Shown: in pieces, positions 29,541 through 39,681 of the stretch | How the letters are laid out: each line of letters starts with the position of its first letter | How positions within the stretch are numbered: position 1 is the first letter of the stretch | NCBI RefSeq assembly: GCF_000397205.1 | Contig: NC_021237.1 | Coordinates: forward strand, 6,021,001-6,085,000 | Length of the DNA stretch: 64,000 nt | Reading direction: 5' to 3' | DNA from: Pseudomonas protegens CHA0 | GTDB lineage: Bacteria; Pseudomonadota; Gammaproteobacteria; Pseudomonadales; Pseudomonadaceae | Translations under genes and position numbers: made by a program | The notes under the pieces: model-generated | What the model saw: the letters and a program-made list of their open reading frames with translations, nothing else | Told to the model about the DNA's origin: nothing | Database searches by the model: none

Positions 29541-31259
29541 ATGCGCCCACTTGCACCCCTGGTTTTGACCCTATTGCTCAGTGCCTGTGGCGACGGCGAA
29601 TCGCTGTTGCCACCCGATGCCCGCCTGCCGGACGGCGGGCGCTATCGAGGCGACCTGGTCAATGGCCTGCTCCAGGGACAAGGGCGCATCGACTACCCCA
29701 ACGGCAGTTGGTACGCCGGCCAGTTCGACAAGGGCCAGTGGCATGGCCAGGGGGAATGGCACGGCAGCAACGGCGAGGTCTATCGCGGCCAGTTCCAGCA
29801 AGGGCTGTTCCATGGTCAGGGCACCCTGACCACCAAGGACAGCAGCTACAGCGGCGGCTTCAAGCTCGGCCGCCGGGATGGCGAAGGCACCCTCAAAGAA
29901 GACGGCATGACCTACCGCGGCGAATTCAAGGCCGACCTGTATTCGGGCCTCGGGCGCCTGGAACTGGACGACGGCAGCCAGTACCAGGGCCAGTTCGCCA
30001 AGGGCAAGCCCAATGGCGAAGGCCAGCGCAGCGACGCCAGCGGCAACCAGTTCACCGGCAACTTCGTCAACGGCCAGCTGGAAGGCAACGGCACCTTCAA
30101 CAGTGCCGAAGGCGACATCTACGTTGGCGGCTTCAAGCACAACCAGCTCAACGGCAAGGGCCGCTACGAAAACTCCGACGGCGACGTCTGGATCGGCCAG
30201 TTCAAGGAAGGCGCCCTGAGTGGCAAGGGCGAACTGACCGGCGCCGACGGCAGCCACTATGTCGGCACCTTCAGCGACTGGCGCTTCAGCGGTGAGGGGC
30301 GGCTAAATCTCAGCGATGGCAGCTTCTACGTTGGCGGCTTCGACAGTGACAACTACCAAGGCCACGGCGTACTGGTACTGCGCGATGGCAGCGTGCAAAG
30401 CGGTGTGTGGAACAACGGCCTGCGGGTTCGCGACGCCGATGGCAAGCTACTGCCAGACCCGCTGGAAACTGCGCTGCTGGTCCAGGGCCGCTTGCTCAAG
30501 GAAGCCCTCGATACGGTGCCCGCCTCCACCCCGGCCATCGAACTCTACAGCCTGACCCTGGCCGGCGACGGCAAGCAGAGCGTGTTCCTGCGCGAGGCCG
30601 ACTATGTCAGCAACATGCTCGCCAGTCGCTTCGGCGCCTACGGCCAGATCCGCCTGGTCAATCACCGCGACCACCTGATGAACCGGCCCATGGCCACCCG
30701 GGAAAACCTGCGCCGCGCCGCCCAGACCCTGGCCGAACGCAGCGGCCCGGAAGACCTGGTGTTCATCTACCTCACCAGCCACGGCACCAGCGCCCACGAA
30801 CTGGTGCTGGACCAGCCGCGCCTGGAGCTGGCAGACCTGCCCGCCGATGAACTGGCCACCGCCCTGGCCCCGCTGAAGAACCGCGACAAGATCATCGTCA
30901 TCTCTTCCTGCTACTCCGGCGGCTTCATCCCGGCCCTCAAGGATGAGCGAACCCTGATCATGACCGCATCTCAGGCAGACCGAGTGTCCTTCGGCTGCTC
31001 GGAAGAGGCCGACTTCACCTACTTTGGCGATGCCCTGTTCGCCCAGGCGCTGAACCAGACCGACGACCTGGAACATGCATTCAAGCTGGCCCGGGGCATC
31101 GTTGCCGAGCGTGAGCAGGCAGACGGCTTCGAAGCGTCGGAACCGCAGATCTGGGCGCCCAGAGGCGTCATTGCCCATTGGCAACAATTGCGCAAGCAGC
31201 AGGCACGAAAGGCCCTGCAGAGTGTCTCTATAAGCAGCAAGGAAGCACAGAGCAACTAA
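29541..31259 (+). CDS. MORN-repeat lipoprotein with C-terminal C13/caspase-like protease domain
   Basis: A 572-residue predicted lipoprotein (lipobox LLLSAC, Cys16). Residues about 30-300 are eleven or twelve MORN repeats of 22-23 residues, each of the form G-x-Y-x-G-x-F-x-x-G-x-x-x-G-x-G. Residues about 335-540 resemble the legumain (peptidase C13)/caspase fold: the catalytic histidine is His414 in YLTSHGTS and the nucleophile is Cys457 in [11 protein letters not shown], each at the end of a hydrophobic strand. MORN arrays often mediate membrane or protein contact, so this is probably an envelope-anchored cysteine protease. Its substrate is unknown. It stands alone with its own promoter region. 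Confidence 0.85.
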   Translation: MRPLAPLVLTLLLSACGDGESLLPPDARLPDGGRYRGDLVNGLLQGQGRIDYPNGSWYAGQFDKGQWHGQGEWHGSNGEVYRGQFQQGLFHGQGTLTTKDSSYSGGFKLGRRDGEGTLKEDGMTYRGEFKADLYSGLGRLELDDGSQYQGQFAKGKPNGEGQRSDASGNQFTGNFVNGQLEGNGTFNSAEGDIYVGGFKHNQLNGKGRYENSDGDVWIGQFKEGALSGKGELTGADGSHYVGTFSDWRFSGEGRLNLSDGSFYVGGFDSDNYQGHGVLVLRDGSVQSGVWNNGLRVRDADGKLLPDPLETALLVQGRLLKEALDTVPASTPAIELYSLTLAGDGKQSVFLREADYVSNMLASRFGAYGQIRLVNHRDHLMNRPMATRENLRRAAQTLAERSGPEDLVFIYLTSHGTSAHELVLDQPRLELADLPADELATALAPLKNRDKIIVISSCYSGGFIPALKDERTLIMTASQADRVSFGCSEEADFTYFGDALFAQALNQTDDLEHAFKLARGIVAEREQADGFEASEPQIWAPRGVIAHWQQLRKQQARKALQSVSISSKEAQSN

Positions 31260-31281
31260 GCTGAAACAGTATCAAGGGGGA

Positions 31282-31929
31282 ATGACCATGTACTTGACGC
31301 CTCAGCATATCCTGCTCGCCGGCGCCTCCGGCCTGACCGGGGAGCAACTGCTCGATCGTCTGCTCAACGAGCCCACCATCACCCGCGTCCTCGCGCCCAG
31401 CAGACGCCCACTGAGCGAACACCCACGCCTGGAAAACCCGGTCGGCGACCCCGCCGTATTCCTGCCGCAACTCAGCGGCAAAGTGGAAATCGCCTTCTGC
31501 TGCCTGGGTACCACCCTCAAGCAGGCCGGTTCCGAAGCCGCTTTTCGCGCGGTGGACCTGGACATGGTGGTGGCCTTCGGCAAACGCGCGCGGGAGCTGG
31601 GCGCACGGCACCTGATCGTGATCAGCGCCCTGGGCGCCGACCCCAAGTCGTCGATCTTCTACAACCGGGTCAAAGGTGAAATGGAAGAAGCGCTGAAACT
31701 GCAGGGCTGGCCACAACTGACCATCTGCCGGCCATCACTGCTGCTGGGGGATCGCATCGAGCCGCGCCTGGGCGAACAGCTGGCCGGACCACTGTCGCGG
31801 CTGATACCGGGCAAGTACCGCGGGATCGAAGCCTGCCAACTGGCCCGGGCCATGTGGCGCCTGGCCCTGGAAGAGCAGACCGGCACGCGGATCGTCGAGT
31901 CCGACGAACTACGCAAGCTGGGCAAATGA
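31282..31929 (+). CDS. NAD(P)-binding Rossmann-fold protein (atypical SDR)
   Basis: A 215-residue protein with an N-terminal dinucleotide site [18 protein letters not shown] and a central strand [16 protein letters not shown]. The segment [29 protein letters not shown] holds the Ser and the Tyr/Lys-type pair of the HTATIP2/YwnB group of atypical short-chain dehydrogenases. The substrate is unknown. A ribosome site (AAGGGGG) precedes the ATG. It is 22 bases after the MORN protease gene and could be co-transcribed. Confidence 0.85.
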   Translation: MTMYLTPQHILLAGASGLTGEQLLDRLLNEPTITRVLAPSRRPLSEHPRLENPVGDPAVFLPQLSGKVEIAFCCLGTTLKQAGSEAAFRAVDLDMVVAFGKRARELGARHLIVISALGADPKSSIFYNRVKGEMEEALKLQGWPQLTICRPSLLLGDRIEPRLGEQLAGPLSRLIPGKYRGIEACQLARAMWRLALEEQTGTRIVESDELRKLGK

Positions 31930-31935
31930 ATCGCT

Positions 31936-31988
31936 CGCCCGCAAGCCGCTCCTGCACGTACCTGTAGGAGCCGGCTTGCCGGCGAAGC
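31936..31988. repeat. Pair of inverted Pseudomonas REP elements (BIME-like)
   Basis: The arms GCAAGCCGCTCCT and AGGAGCCGGCTTGC face each other over a short spacer, followed by the GCCGGCTTGCCGGC core. The CTGTAGGAGCCGGCTTGCCGGC text is the common extragenic palindrome of fluorescent pseudomonads. It lies between two converging genes and may act as a transcription end or RNA stabiliser. Confidence 0.75.
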
Positions 31989-31989
31989 A

Positions 31990-32277
31990 CTACAACCCGC
32001 CCGTTGCCTGAAACCCCACCCCCAATACCGTCAGCACCGACAGCGGCAGCAACAGGGTATCGAGCAGGGCACTGGCTGGCAGATCCACGCCAGGATAGCT
32101 CGGTGCCTCAGCGCCAAAGCGGTCCATGGCGCAGCACCCACCCTGCATCGCATACAAGTCCAGGCGCGTCCCCGAATACACCACCGGCGCCCCGGGCTGG
32201 GCGGCATTCAAGGTCCGGGCCGTGGCACAGCCGCCCAGTTGCAGGGCGGCCAACAGCACCAGCAGGGGCTTACTCAT
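31990..32277 (-). CDS. YceK/YidQ-family lipoprotein (DUF1375)
   Basis: A 95-residue small lipoprotein with a signal peptide ending LQLGGC and the family stretch [19 protein letters not shown], then [25 protein letters not shown] near the C-terminus, which is hydrophobic. It overlaps the 3' end of ubiX by eight bases on the same strand, so the two are co-transcribed. Role unknown, probably outer-membrane located. Confidence 0.85.
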   Translation of the reverse strand: MSKPLLVLLAALQLGGCATARTLNAAQPGAPVVYSGTRLDLYAMQGGCCAMDRFGAEAPSYPGVDLPASALLDTLLLPLSVLTVLGVGFQATGGL

Positions 32278-32902
32278 CGCTGCTCAGATGATGCTCGCCC
32301 CAGCGCGGCAACATGTCCTGCGGGATGTTCAACAGATTGAGAATCCGCGCGACGACAAAATCCACCAGGTCATCGATGGTCTGCGGCTGGTGATAGAAGC
32401 CCGGCGAGGCCGGCAGAATGGTCACGCCCATGTTCGACAACTTGAGCATGTGCTCCAGGTGAATGCTGGAGTACGGCGCCTCGCGAGGCACCAGAATCAA
32501 CTGCCGGCGCTCCTTGAGGGTCACGTCCGCGGCGCGCTCGATCAGGTTGTTGCAGGCACCGGTGGCAATCGCCGACAAGGTACCGGTGGAGCACGGCACC
32601 ACTACCATCGCCGCCGGCGAGCCGGAGCCCGAGGCCACCGGCGACATCCAGTCCTCCTTGCCATAAACGCGGATCTGCCCCGCCGACGCACCGGTGTATT
32701 CGGTGAGGAAGGCCTGCATGGTCTGCGGCTTGGGCGGCAGGGTCACATCGGTTTCCGTGGCCATGACCAACTGCGCAGCCTTGGAGATCAGAAAATGCAC
32801 CTCCCGGTCCTCACGCACCAGGCAGTCCAGCAGGCGCAGGCCGTACTGGGCGCCCGAGGCACCGGTCATGGCCAGGGTGATGCGTTCCGGGCCGTTGTTC
32901 AT
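32270..32902 (-). CDS. ubiX: Flavin prenyltransferase UbiX
   Basis: A 210-residue flavoprotein that makes prenylated FMN, the cofactor of the UbiD decarboxylase in ubiquinone synthesis. The marks are [61 protein letters not shown] and the C-terminal [17 protein letters not shown]. The ATG at 32902 overlaps the mpl stop by four bases (ATGA). The mpl-ubiX order is conserved in pseudomonads. Confidence 0.95.
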   Translation of the reverse strand: MNNGPERITLAMTGASGAQYGLRLLDCLVREDREVHFLISKAAQLVMATETDVTLPPKPQTMQAFLTEYTGASAGQIRVYGKEDWMSPVASGSGSPAAMVVVPCSTGTLSAIATGACNNLIERAADVTLKERRQLILVPREAPYSSIHLEHMLKLSNMGVTILPASPGFYHQPQTIDDLVDFVVARILNLLNIPQDMLPRWGEHHLSSDE

Positions 32903-34248
32903 CGCAGCGCCTCGGCCAGTTTGCCGTGCAGGCCGCCAAAGCCGCCGTTGCTCATGATCACCACCTGGGTGCCCGGCTTGGCCTGGCTCTTCACCCGCTC
33001 GATGATGCCTTCCAGAGAGTCGCTGACAATCGACGGCACCGTGCACAAGGCCGCCGTGGCGGCCAGATCCCAGCCCAGGTTGGCCGGGGCATACCAGATC
33101 ACCTGATCGGCCTGGTTGACGCTTTCCGGCAGGCCATCACGGTGCGCGCCGAGCTTCATGGAGTTGGAGCGCGGCTCGATGATGGCGATCACCGGGGCAT
33201 CGCCAACCCGCTTGCGCAAGCCATCCAGCGTAGTGGCGATGGCCGTCGGGTGATGGGCGAAATCATCGTAGATGGTCACGCCATGCACTTCGGCGACTTT
33301 CTCCATGCGCCGCTTCACGCTCTTGAACGCGCTCAGGCCGGCAATGCCCATCGACGGCACCACGCCCACATGGCGTGCCGCAGCCAGGGTGGCCAGGGCA
33401 TTGGCAACGTTGTGCTGGCCGGTCAGCTCCCACTCCACCACGCCCTGGCTCACGCCTTCGAACATCACCTCGAAGGCCGAACCGTCGGCGCTCAGCAACT
33501 TGACCTGCCACTGGCCACCGGCGCCGGTAGTCTGCACCGGGGTCCAGCAGCCCATCTCGATCACCCGCTGCAAGGCAGGCTCGGTGGTGGGATGGATCAC
33601 CAGGCCTTCGCTGGGAATGGTCCGCACCAGATGGTGGAACTGCCGCTCGATAGCCGGAAGATCAGGGAAGATGTCCGCATGATCGAATTCCAGGTTATTG
33701 AGGATCGCGGTCCGTGGGCGGTAGTGGACGAACTTCGAGCGCTTGTCGAAGAAGGCGCTGTCGTACTCATCAGCCTCGATCACGAAGAACGGCGTACCTC
33801 CCAAGCGCGCGGAGACGGCGAAATTCTGTGGCACGCCGCCGATCAGGAAGCCCGGGCTCATGCCCGCATGCTCCAGGACCCAGGCCAGCATGCTGCTGGT
33901 GGTGGTCTTGCCGTGGGTCCCGGCCACCGCCAGTACCCAACGCCCCTGCAGCACATAGTCGGCCAGCCATTGCGGGCCGGACACATAGGGCAGGCCCTTG
34001 TTCAGCACGTACTCCACCGCCGGGTTGCCGCGGGACATGGCATTGCCGATCACCACCAGGTCCGGCGCCGGGTCCAGCTGGGCAGGATCGTAGCCCTGGG
34101 TCAGCTCGATGCCCTGGGCCTGCAACTGGGTGCTCATCGGTGGATACACGTTAGCGTCGGAACCGGTGACGTGATGGCCCAGCTCTTTGGCCAGAACCGC
34201 CATCGACCCCATGAAAGTGCCGCAGATACCGAGAATATGGATGTGCAT
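32899..34248 (-). CDS. mpl: UDP-N-acetylmuramate:L-alanyl-gamma-D-glutamyl-meso-diaminopimelate ligase
   Basis: A 449-residue Mur-ligase that reuses the tripeptide released from old peptidoglycan by joining it to UDP-MurNAc. The N-terminal site is [17 protein letters not shown], the ATP site is [19 protein letters not shown] and a conserved segment is [15 protein letters not shown]. The ATG at 34248 gives the normal start [10 protein letters not shown]; upstream codons lie in untranslated sequence. It works downstream of enzymes such as LdcA and the transglycosylases found elsewhere in this window. Confidence 0.96.
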   Translation of the reverse strand: MHIHILGICGTFMGSMAVLAKELGHHVTGSDANVYPPMSTQLQAQGIELTQGYDPAQLDPAPDLVVIGNAMSRGNPAVEYVLNKGLPYVSGPQWLADYVLQGRWVLAVAGTHGKTTTSSMLAWVLEHAGMSPGFLIGGVPQNFAVSARLGGTPFFVIEADEYDSAFFDKRSKFVHYRPRTAILNNLEFDHADIFPDLPAIERQFHHLVRTIPSEGLVIHPTTEPALQRVIEMGCWTPVQTTGAGGQWQVKLLSADGSAFEVMFEGVSQGVVEWELTGQHNVANALATLAAARHVGVVPSMGIAGLSAFKSVKRRMEKVAEVHGVTIYDDFAHHPTAIATTLDGLRKRVGDAPVIAIIEPRSNSMKLGAHRDGLPESVNQADQVIWYAPANLGWDLAATAALCTVPSIVSDSLEGIIERVKSQAKPGTQVVIMSNGGFGGLHGKLAEALR

Positions 34249-34379
34249 AGTCGACCTCAAAAAACATCGGCGCAGGTTAGCGTAGAGGGCTGCAAATCGC
34301 ACCCATTAGCTGACCGGGAGGTTGCTGCTGGCATGCGCTGGCGCAAGCCCGACGGGCCAGCAGCGGCCGGCAGCTCGGA

Positions 34380-36302
34380 CTATCGCGCGATGCCGTGCTT
34401 GCGCAGCTTTCTATAGAGGGTGTTGCGGCTCACGCCCAACTGCTCGGCGGTATGGGTCATGTGCCAGCGCTGCTGCTCCAGGGCCGCCAGCAACGCCACC
34501 CGCTCGGCGTCCTCCAGTGGCCGCTCCAGCACCTCTGCTACCGCTTCGCCCAGCGGCGCCGGGCGGCTGTGGCGGATCAGCGGCGGCAGATCATCCAGGC
34601 CAATGCGGCCGTTTTCACACAAGGCCGCCAGGGTGCGCAGCACGTTGCGCAATTGCCGCACGTTACCCGGCCAGGAATAACTCAACAGGCTCTGGCGCAC
34701 CGCGTCCTCCAGCATCACCGGCTGGCCGCCCGCCTCTTCGGCCAGGAGGAAATCCAGCAACTGGGATTTGTCGCTGCGATCGCGCAAGGCCGGCAAGGCG
34801 ATCTCCAGGCCATTGAGCCGGTAATACAGGTCCTCACGGAAGCTACCGTCGCGCACCCGCTCCAGCAGGTCACGGTGGGTCGCGCTGATGATGCGCACGT
34901 TGACCGGTTGCGGCTCGCCGCCGATCGGCACCACCAGCCGATCCTCCAGTACCCGCAGCAAACGGGTCTGCAGGGCCAGGGGCATATCGCCGATTTCATC
35001 GAGGAACAGGGTACCGCCATCGGCCTGCTGCAACTTGCCGCGCATGCCCTCCTTGCGCGCCCCGGTAAAGCTGCCGCCGCGATAACCGAACAGCTCGCTC
35101 TCGATCAGGCTTTCCGGGATAGCCGCGCAGTTGAGCGCGACAAAGGCCTTGCCCGCCCGCGCGCTGCCCTGGTGCACCGCCTTGGCGAAGGCCTCCTTGC
35201 CGGAGCCGGTCTCGCCATTGATCAGCAACGGCACATCGCGCTCGAACACTCGCGAGGCGCGGCGAAAATCGTTCTGCAGGCCGTCATCCCCCAGGCAGAT
35301 CCCCGAGGGCCGCGCCGGCGCAATGGCCTGCGGTGCCCGCAGCACCGCTGGTTGTGCGGCCGGCTGTGGCTGGCCGCGCAACAAGGCGAACAGGCGTCGC
35401 CCGTCCCGGGTGCGCAATGGCCAACTGGCGCTGGCATTGATACTGGCGCGGCCGAGCAGTTCATCCAGGGAGCAGTCGAAAAAGCTTTCCACCGGCTTGC
35501 CCAGCAACCCGCCGCGAATATGCCCCAGCAGGTTCAGGGCGCTCTGGTTCACCGCACAGATCCGGCCATCGCCATCGAACGCCAGCAGGCCCTCGCTGAA
35601 CAGCCCCACCGACTCCGCCTGCAGATGAAAGCGCAGTAGCCACTGGTTCTCGAAATAACGCAGGAAATAGCAGCTCTCGATCATCTTCGCCGACAGATTG
35701 ACCAGGGCCATGGTGTGGAACTGGCTCTGCCGGGACACGTCCTGGCGCGCCGACGACACATCCAGCACCGCCAGCAACTCGCCATGGGGGTCGAACACCG
35801 GGCTCGCAGAGCAGGTCAGGCCGGTGTGCCGGCCGCGGAAATGCTCGCCCTGGTGAATGGTCAGCGGCTGGCGCTCCACCAGGCAGGTGCCGATGCCGTT
35901 GGTGCCCTCCCGGGCCTCGCTCCAATCGGCGCCCAGCCACAGTCCGGCATGCTCGAAGATCTTGCGTTCGCTGGGGGCGGTAATGCAGTTGAGGATCACG
36001 CCCCGGGCATCGGTCAGCAGCACCGCATGCCCGGCGCCGGACAGTTGTTGGTGCAGGTTGGCCATCTCGGTGCCGGCAATCTGCAAGACATCTTGCAGGC
36101 GCTCGCGGCTCTCCAACAGGCGGCCATGTTCAAGCACCGTAGGGGCCATGACCTGGGCCGGGTCGAGATGATAGTCCTCGAGGCAGCGCAGCCAGGAGCG
36201 GGCAATGGAAGGATCGCTGCCCGGGCCCTGCAAATGAGCCTTGCCCTGGGCCACGGTGAGCACCTGCTGGGCATGCCGGCTCAAGTAATTGCTAGTGTGC
36301 AT
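34380..36302 (-). CDS. Sigma-54-dependent AcoR-type activator, likely regulator of ethanolamine use (EatR-like)
   Basis: A 640-residue enhancer-binding protein. An N-terminal GAF domain (about 75-210; GTNGIGTCLVERQPLTIHQGEHF) and a PAS-like segment (about 230-300) precede an AAA+ domain with Walker A GETGSGKEAFA and Walker B GGTLFLDEIGDM. A Fis-type helix-turn-helix ends the protein (HTAEQLGVSRNTLYRKLRKHG). The sigma-54 contact loop reads GSFTGA instead of GAFTGA. It is divergent from the aldehyde dehydrogenase gene, which has a -24/-12 promoter. In P. aeruginosa the gene after mpl here is eatR, an RpoN-dependent activator of ethanolamine genes, so the same role is inferred. Confidence 0.85.
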   Translation of the reverse strand: MHTSNYLSRHAQQVLTVAQGKAHLQGPGSDPSIARSWLRCLEDYHLDPAQVMAPTVLEHGRLLESRERLQDVLQIAGTEMANLHQQLSGAGHAVLLTDARGVILNCITAPSERKIFEHAGLWLGADWSEAREGTNGIGTCLVERQPLTIHQGEHFRGRHTGLTCSASPVFDPHGELLAVLDVSSARQDVSRQSQFHTMALVNLSAKMIESCYFLRYFENQWLLRFHLQAESVGLFSEGLLAFDGDGRICAVNQSALNLLGHIRGGLLGKPVESFFDCSLDELLGRASINASASWPLRTRDGRRLFALLRGQPQPAAQPAVLRAPQAIAPARPSGICLGDDGLQNDFRRASRVFERDVPLLINGETGSGKEAFAKAVHQGSARAGKAFVALNCAAIPESLIESELFGYRGGSFTGARKEGMRGKLQQADGGTLFLDEIGDMPLALQTRLLRVLEDRLVVPIGGEPQPVNVRIISATHRDLLERVRDGSFREDLYYRLNGLEIALPALRDRSDKSQLLDFLLAEEAGGQPVMLEDAVRQSLLSYSWPGNVRQLRNVLRTLAALCENGRIGLDDLPPLIRHSRPAPLGEAVAEVLERPLEDAERVALLAALEQQRWHMTHTAEQLGVSRNTLYRKLRKHGIAR

Positions 36303-36397
36303 TTCTTATTATTCTCCTGCTGCGCTGTCACGCTCAGACGAAATACTGTCGCCACTGCCGGGCTGCAATCGACTACGAAGGAGGAATGCTCATCAGA

Positions 36398-36410
36398 CTT
36401 GTCCGACAAG
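36398..36410. promoter_or_regulatory. Palindrome CTTGTC-N-GACAAG, candidate enhancer site
   Basis: A perfect six-base inverted repeat around one central base, about 190 bases upstream of the -24 element. Distance and symmetry suit an upstream activator site for the Fis-type activator encoded next door. Assignment is inference only. Confidence 0.35.
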
Positions 36411-36597
36411 ATTCGACACGCGAACCAGCATCCTCCAGGCGCTGCTGCATTGCAATGCCGGCTTGACTCCCGAGTCACAGGTTGTGCCACTTAGGTTACA
36501 AACTGTCACTCAAGCCTGTACCGGATCCGTCACAGCGCCCCGTAGCGGTCCCCTCGAAACATCCGCAAACCCTTGATGCATATGGCCTGTAGCACGC

Positions 36598-36613
36598 TGG
36601 CCCGACCTTTGCT
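36598..36613 (+). promoter_or_regulatory. Sigma-54 promoter of the aldehyde dehydrogenase gene
   Basis: TGGCCC-N5-TTGCT, with the invariant GG (36599-36600) and GC (36611-36612) exactly ten bases apart, compared with the consensus TGGCAC-N5-TTGCA. The expected start of transcription is near 36624, leaving a leader of about 54 bases before the ATG at 36678. Confidence 0.75.
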
Positions 36614-36677
36614 CTACGCTTGATATGCGCTACGGCGCGTCCTCCCCCATAAGCATAAAAGCCAGGAGATACCCACC

Positions 36678-38198
<1,521 letters not shown>

Positions 38199-38203
38199 TC
38201 GAT

Positions 38204-38237
38204 CCTCCCGGCGGCACAGGCCGCCGGGAGGCCTTTT
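38204..38237 (+). terminator. Strong intrinsic terminator after the aldehyde dehydrogenase gene
   Basis: A perfect 12-bp stem, CCTCCCGGCGGC with GCCGCCGGGAGG, tetraloop ACAG, followed by CCTTTT. It begins five bases after the stop codon. Confidence 0.85.
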
Positions 38238-38331
38238 CGCGGCCCTGCCGCACAGGTTCACCTGCTCTGATCCGGTGCCGACGGCTTGCCGGACGGGACA
38301 CTGCTGTCGGAAGTTCTGCGCCAAACCAGTC

Positions 38332-38347
38332 GTGCACAGACCCTGCT
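38332..38347 (+). promoter_or_regulatory. Weak sigma-54-like element upstream of eutH
   Basis: GTGCAC-N5-CTGCT keeps the -12 GC and the spacing of ten bases but has TG in place of the -24 GG. A start would fall near 38358, with the eutH ATG at 38376 behind an AAGGGA ribosome site. It would explain how the eut genes after the terminator are switched on by the same activator. The match is imperfect. Confidence 0.3.
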
Positions 38348-38375
38348 TGAAAAACAATAACAAGGGACAAACGCA

Positions 38376-39656
38376 ATGGATCAGATCGGCAACTACGTGC
38401 TCTACCTCATCATGCTCTGCGCCGTACTTGGCGCCTTCGCCGCCATTTATGACAGCGAGCGAGGCCTGGGCAAGGAATTCATGGAAGGCATTCACGCCAC
38501 CGGCTACATCTTCGTGCCGGCCGCGGGCATCATGGCCTCCATCCCCTATCTCACCGTGGTCATCGAAACCGTCTTCGGACCGTTCTTCAATTCCCTGGGA
38601 GCCGATCCGGCCCTGGCGGCGACCATGATCATCGCCTCGGACATGGGCGGCTATCAGCTGGCCTCGGCCCTGGCCGCCAGTAAGGAAGCGCTGGTAATGG
38701 CGCTGATCACCGGCTTCATGGGTGGCGCCACCATCGTCTTCTCGATCCCCATGGGCCTGGCGATGCTCGACAAGCGCGACCACAAGTACATGGCCCTGGG
38801 GATCATGTCCGGGATCCTCACCATTCCCGTGGGCGTAATGATCGCCAGCCTGATCCTGGCCTTCAGCAACCCGCAGGTACGCGAACTGGTCAGCACCAGC
38901 GGCGAAGCCAGCTACCAACTGGCCCTGGGCCTGGGCAGCATCTTCGCCAACCTGCTGCCGATCCTGATCTTCGTCGTGGCCCTGGCCCTGGGCCTGCGCT
39001 TTTTGCCGGACATGATGATCAAGGGTTTCATCATCTTCGGCCGGGCAATGGATGCGGCGATCAAACTGGTACTGGTGTTCTCCATCGTCGAGTACTTCAC
39101 CGGGGCCTTCTCCGCGGTGTTCGGCGGCTGGGGCTTCCACCCGATCATCGCCGACGCCGAGGACCAGACCCGCGCCCTGGAAACCGCCGGCTACATCGGC
39201 ATCATGCTGGCCGGCGCCTTCCCCATGGTCTACCTGCTGCGCAAGTACCTGGGCAAGCCCCTGGAAAACCTCGGCGGCAAGATCGGCCTCAGCGCGGTAG
39301 GCAGTGCCGGCATGCTGGCCACCATCGCCAACATCCTGGCCATGTTCCGCCTGGTGCGCTTCATGCCGCCCAAGGACAAGGTGGTGAACATCGCCTTCGG
39401 TGTCTGCGCCGCCTTCCTGCTGGGGGACCACCTGTCCTTCACCGCCAACTTCCAGCCGACCATCATCCTCCCGGTATTGATCGGCAAGATCAGCGCCGGC
39501 TTCGTCGCGGTGGGACTGGCCTATTGGCTATCGGTGCCCAAGGCCCTGCAACTGGAAGCCCAGGACCGGGCTGCCGGAATCATCGGCGAAGGCGAGTACC
39601 TGGGCGGTACGGCCCTGGAAACCCCGGAACCGGCAGGCCAGAAGGCCACGGCCTGA
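38376..39656 (+). CDS. eutH: Ethanolamine transporter EutH
   Basis: A 426-residue integral membrane protein with about eleven helices. Recognisable EutH stretches are PAAGIMASIPYLTVVIE, SDMGGYQLASALA, FSIPMGLAMLDKRDHKYMALG and CAAFLLGDHLSFTANFQP. It brings ethanolamine across the inner membrane, mainly where the protonated form prevails. P. aeruginosa has an unrelated APC-type permease at the equivalent position, so this locus carries a different uptake system. It heads the operon eutH-eutA-fusion-eutB-eutC. Confidence 0.92.
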   Translation: MDQIGNYVLYLIMLCAVLGAFAAIYDSERGLGKEFMEGIHATGYIFVPAAGIMASIPYLTVVIETVFGPFFNSLGADPALAATMIIASDMGGYQLASALAASKEALVMALITGFMGGATIVFSIPMGLAMLDKRDHKYMALGIMSGILTIPVGVMIASLILAFSNPQVRELVSTSGEASYQLALGLGSIFANLLPILIFVVALALGLRFLPDMMIKGFIIFGRAMDAAIKLVLVFSIVEYFTGAFSAVFGGWGFHPIIADAEDQTRALETAGYIGIMLAGAFPMVYLLRKYLGKPLENLGGKIGLSAVGSAGMLATIANILAMFRLVRFMPPKDKVVNIAFGVCAAFLLGDHLSFTANFQPTIILPVLIGKISAGFVAVGLAYWLSVPKALQLEAQDRAAGIIGEGEYLGGTALETPEPAGQKATA

Positions 39657-39681
39657 CTCCGGCGCGGCGAGGAACGCCTGC

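Larger units (their letters stand above)
36303..36677. promoter_or_regulatory. Divergent control region between the sigma-54 activator and the aldehyde dehydrogenase gene
   Basis: These 375 bases hold no gene. They contain a palindrome at 36398-36410, a CACA-N3-TGTG inverted repeat at 36476-36486 and a sigma-54 promoter at 36598-36613. The layout, with upstream symmetrical sites 120-200 bases before a -24/-12 element, is typical of enhancer-activated promoters. The activator's own minus-strand promoter must also lie here; I see no clear hexamers for it. Confidence 0.6.

Noticed and set aside
29630..30440. Regular DNA repetition that could look like a CRISPR or tandem repeat array
   Set aside because: The period of 66-69 bases is the codon-level echo of MORN repeats; units differ from each other and are coding throughout.
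38281..38300. GGTGCC...CTTGCC as a second sigma-54 promoter before eutH
   Set aside because: The GG-to-GC distance is twelve bases, while sigma-54 needs ten.
38238..38375. A cobalamin riboswitch before the eut operon
   Set aside because: No B12-box-like text or matching fold was seen in the short leader; control by the sigma-54 activator is the simpler view.
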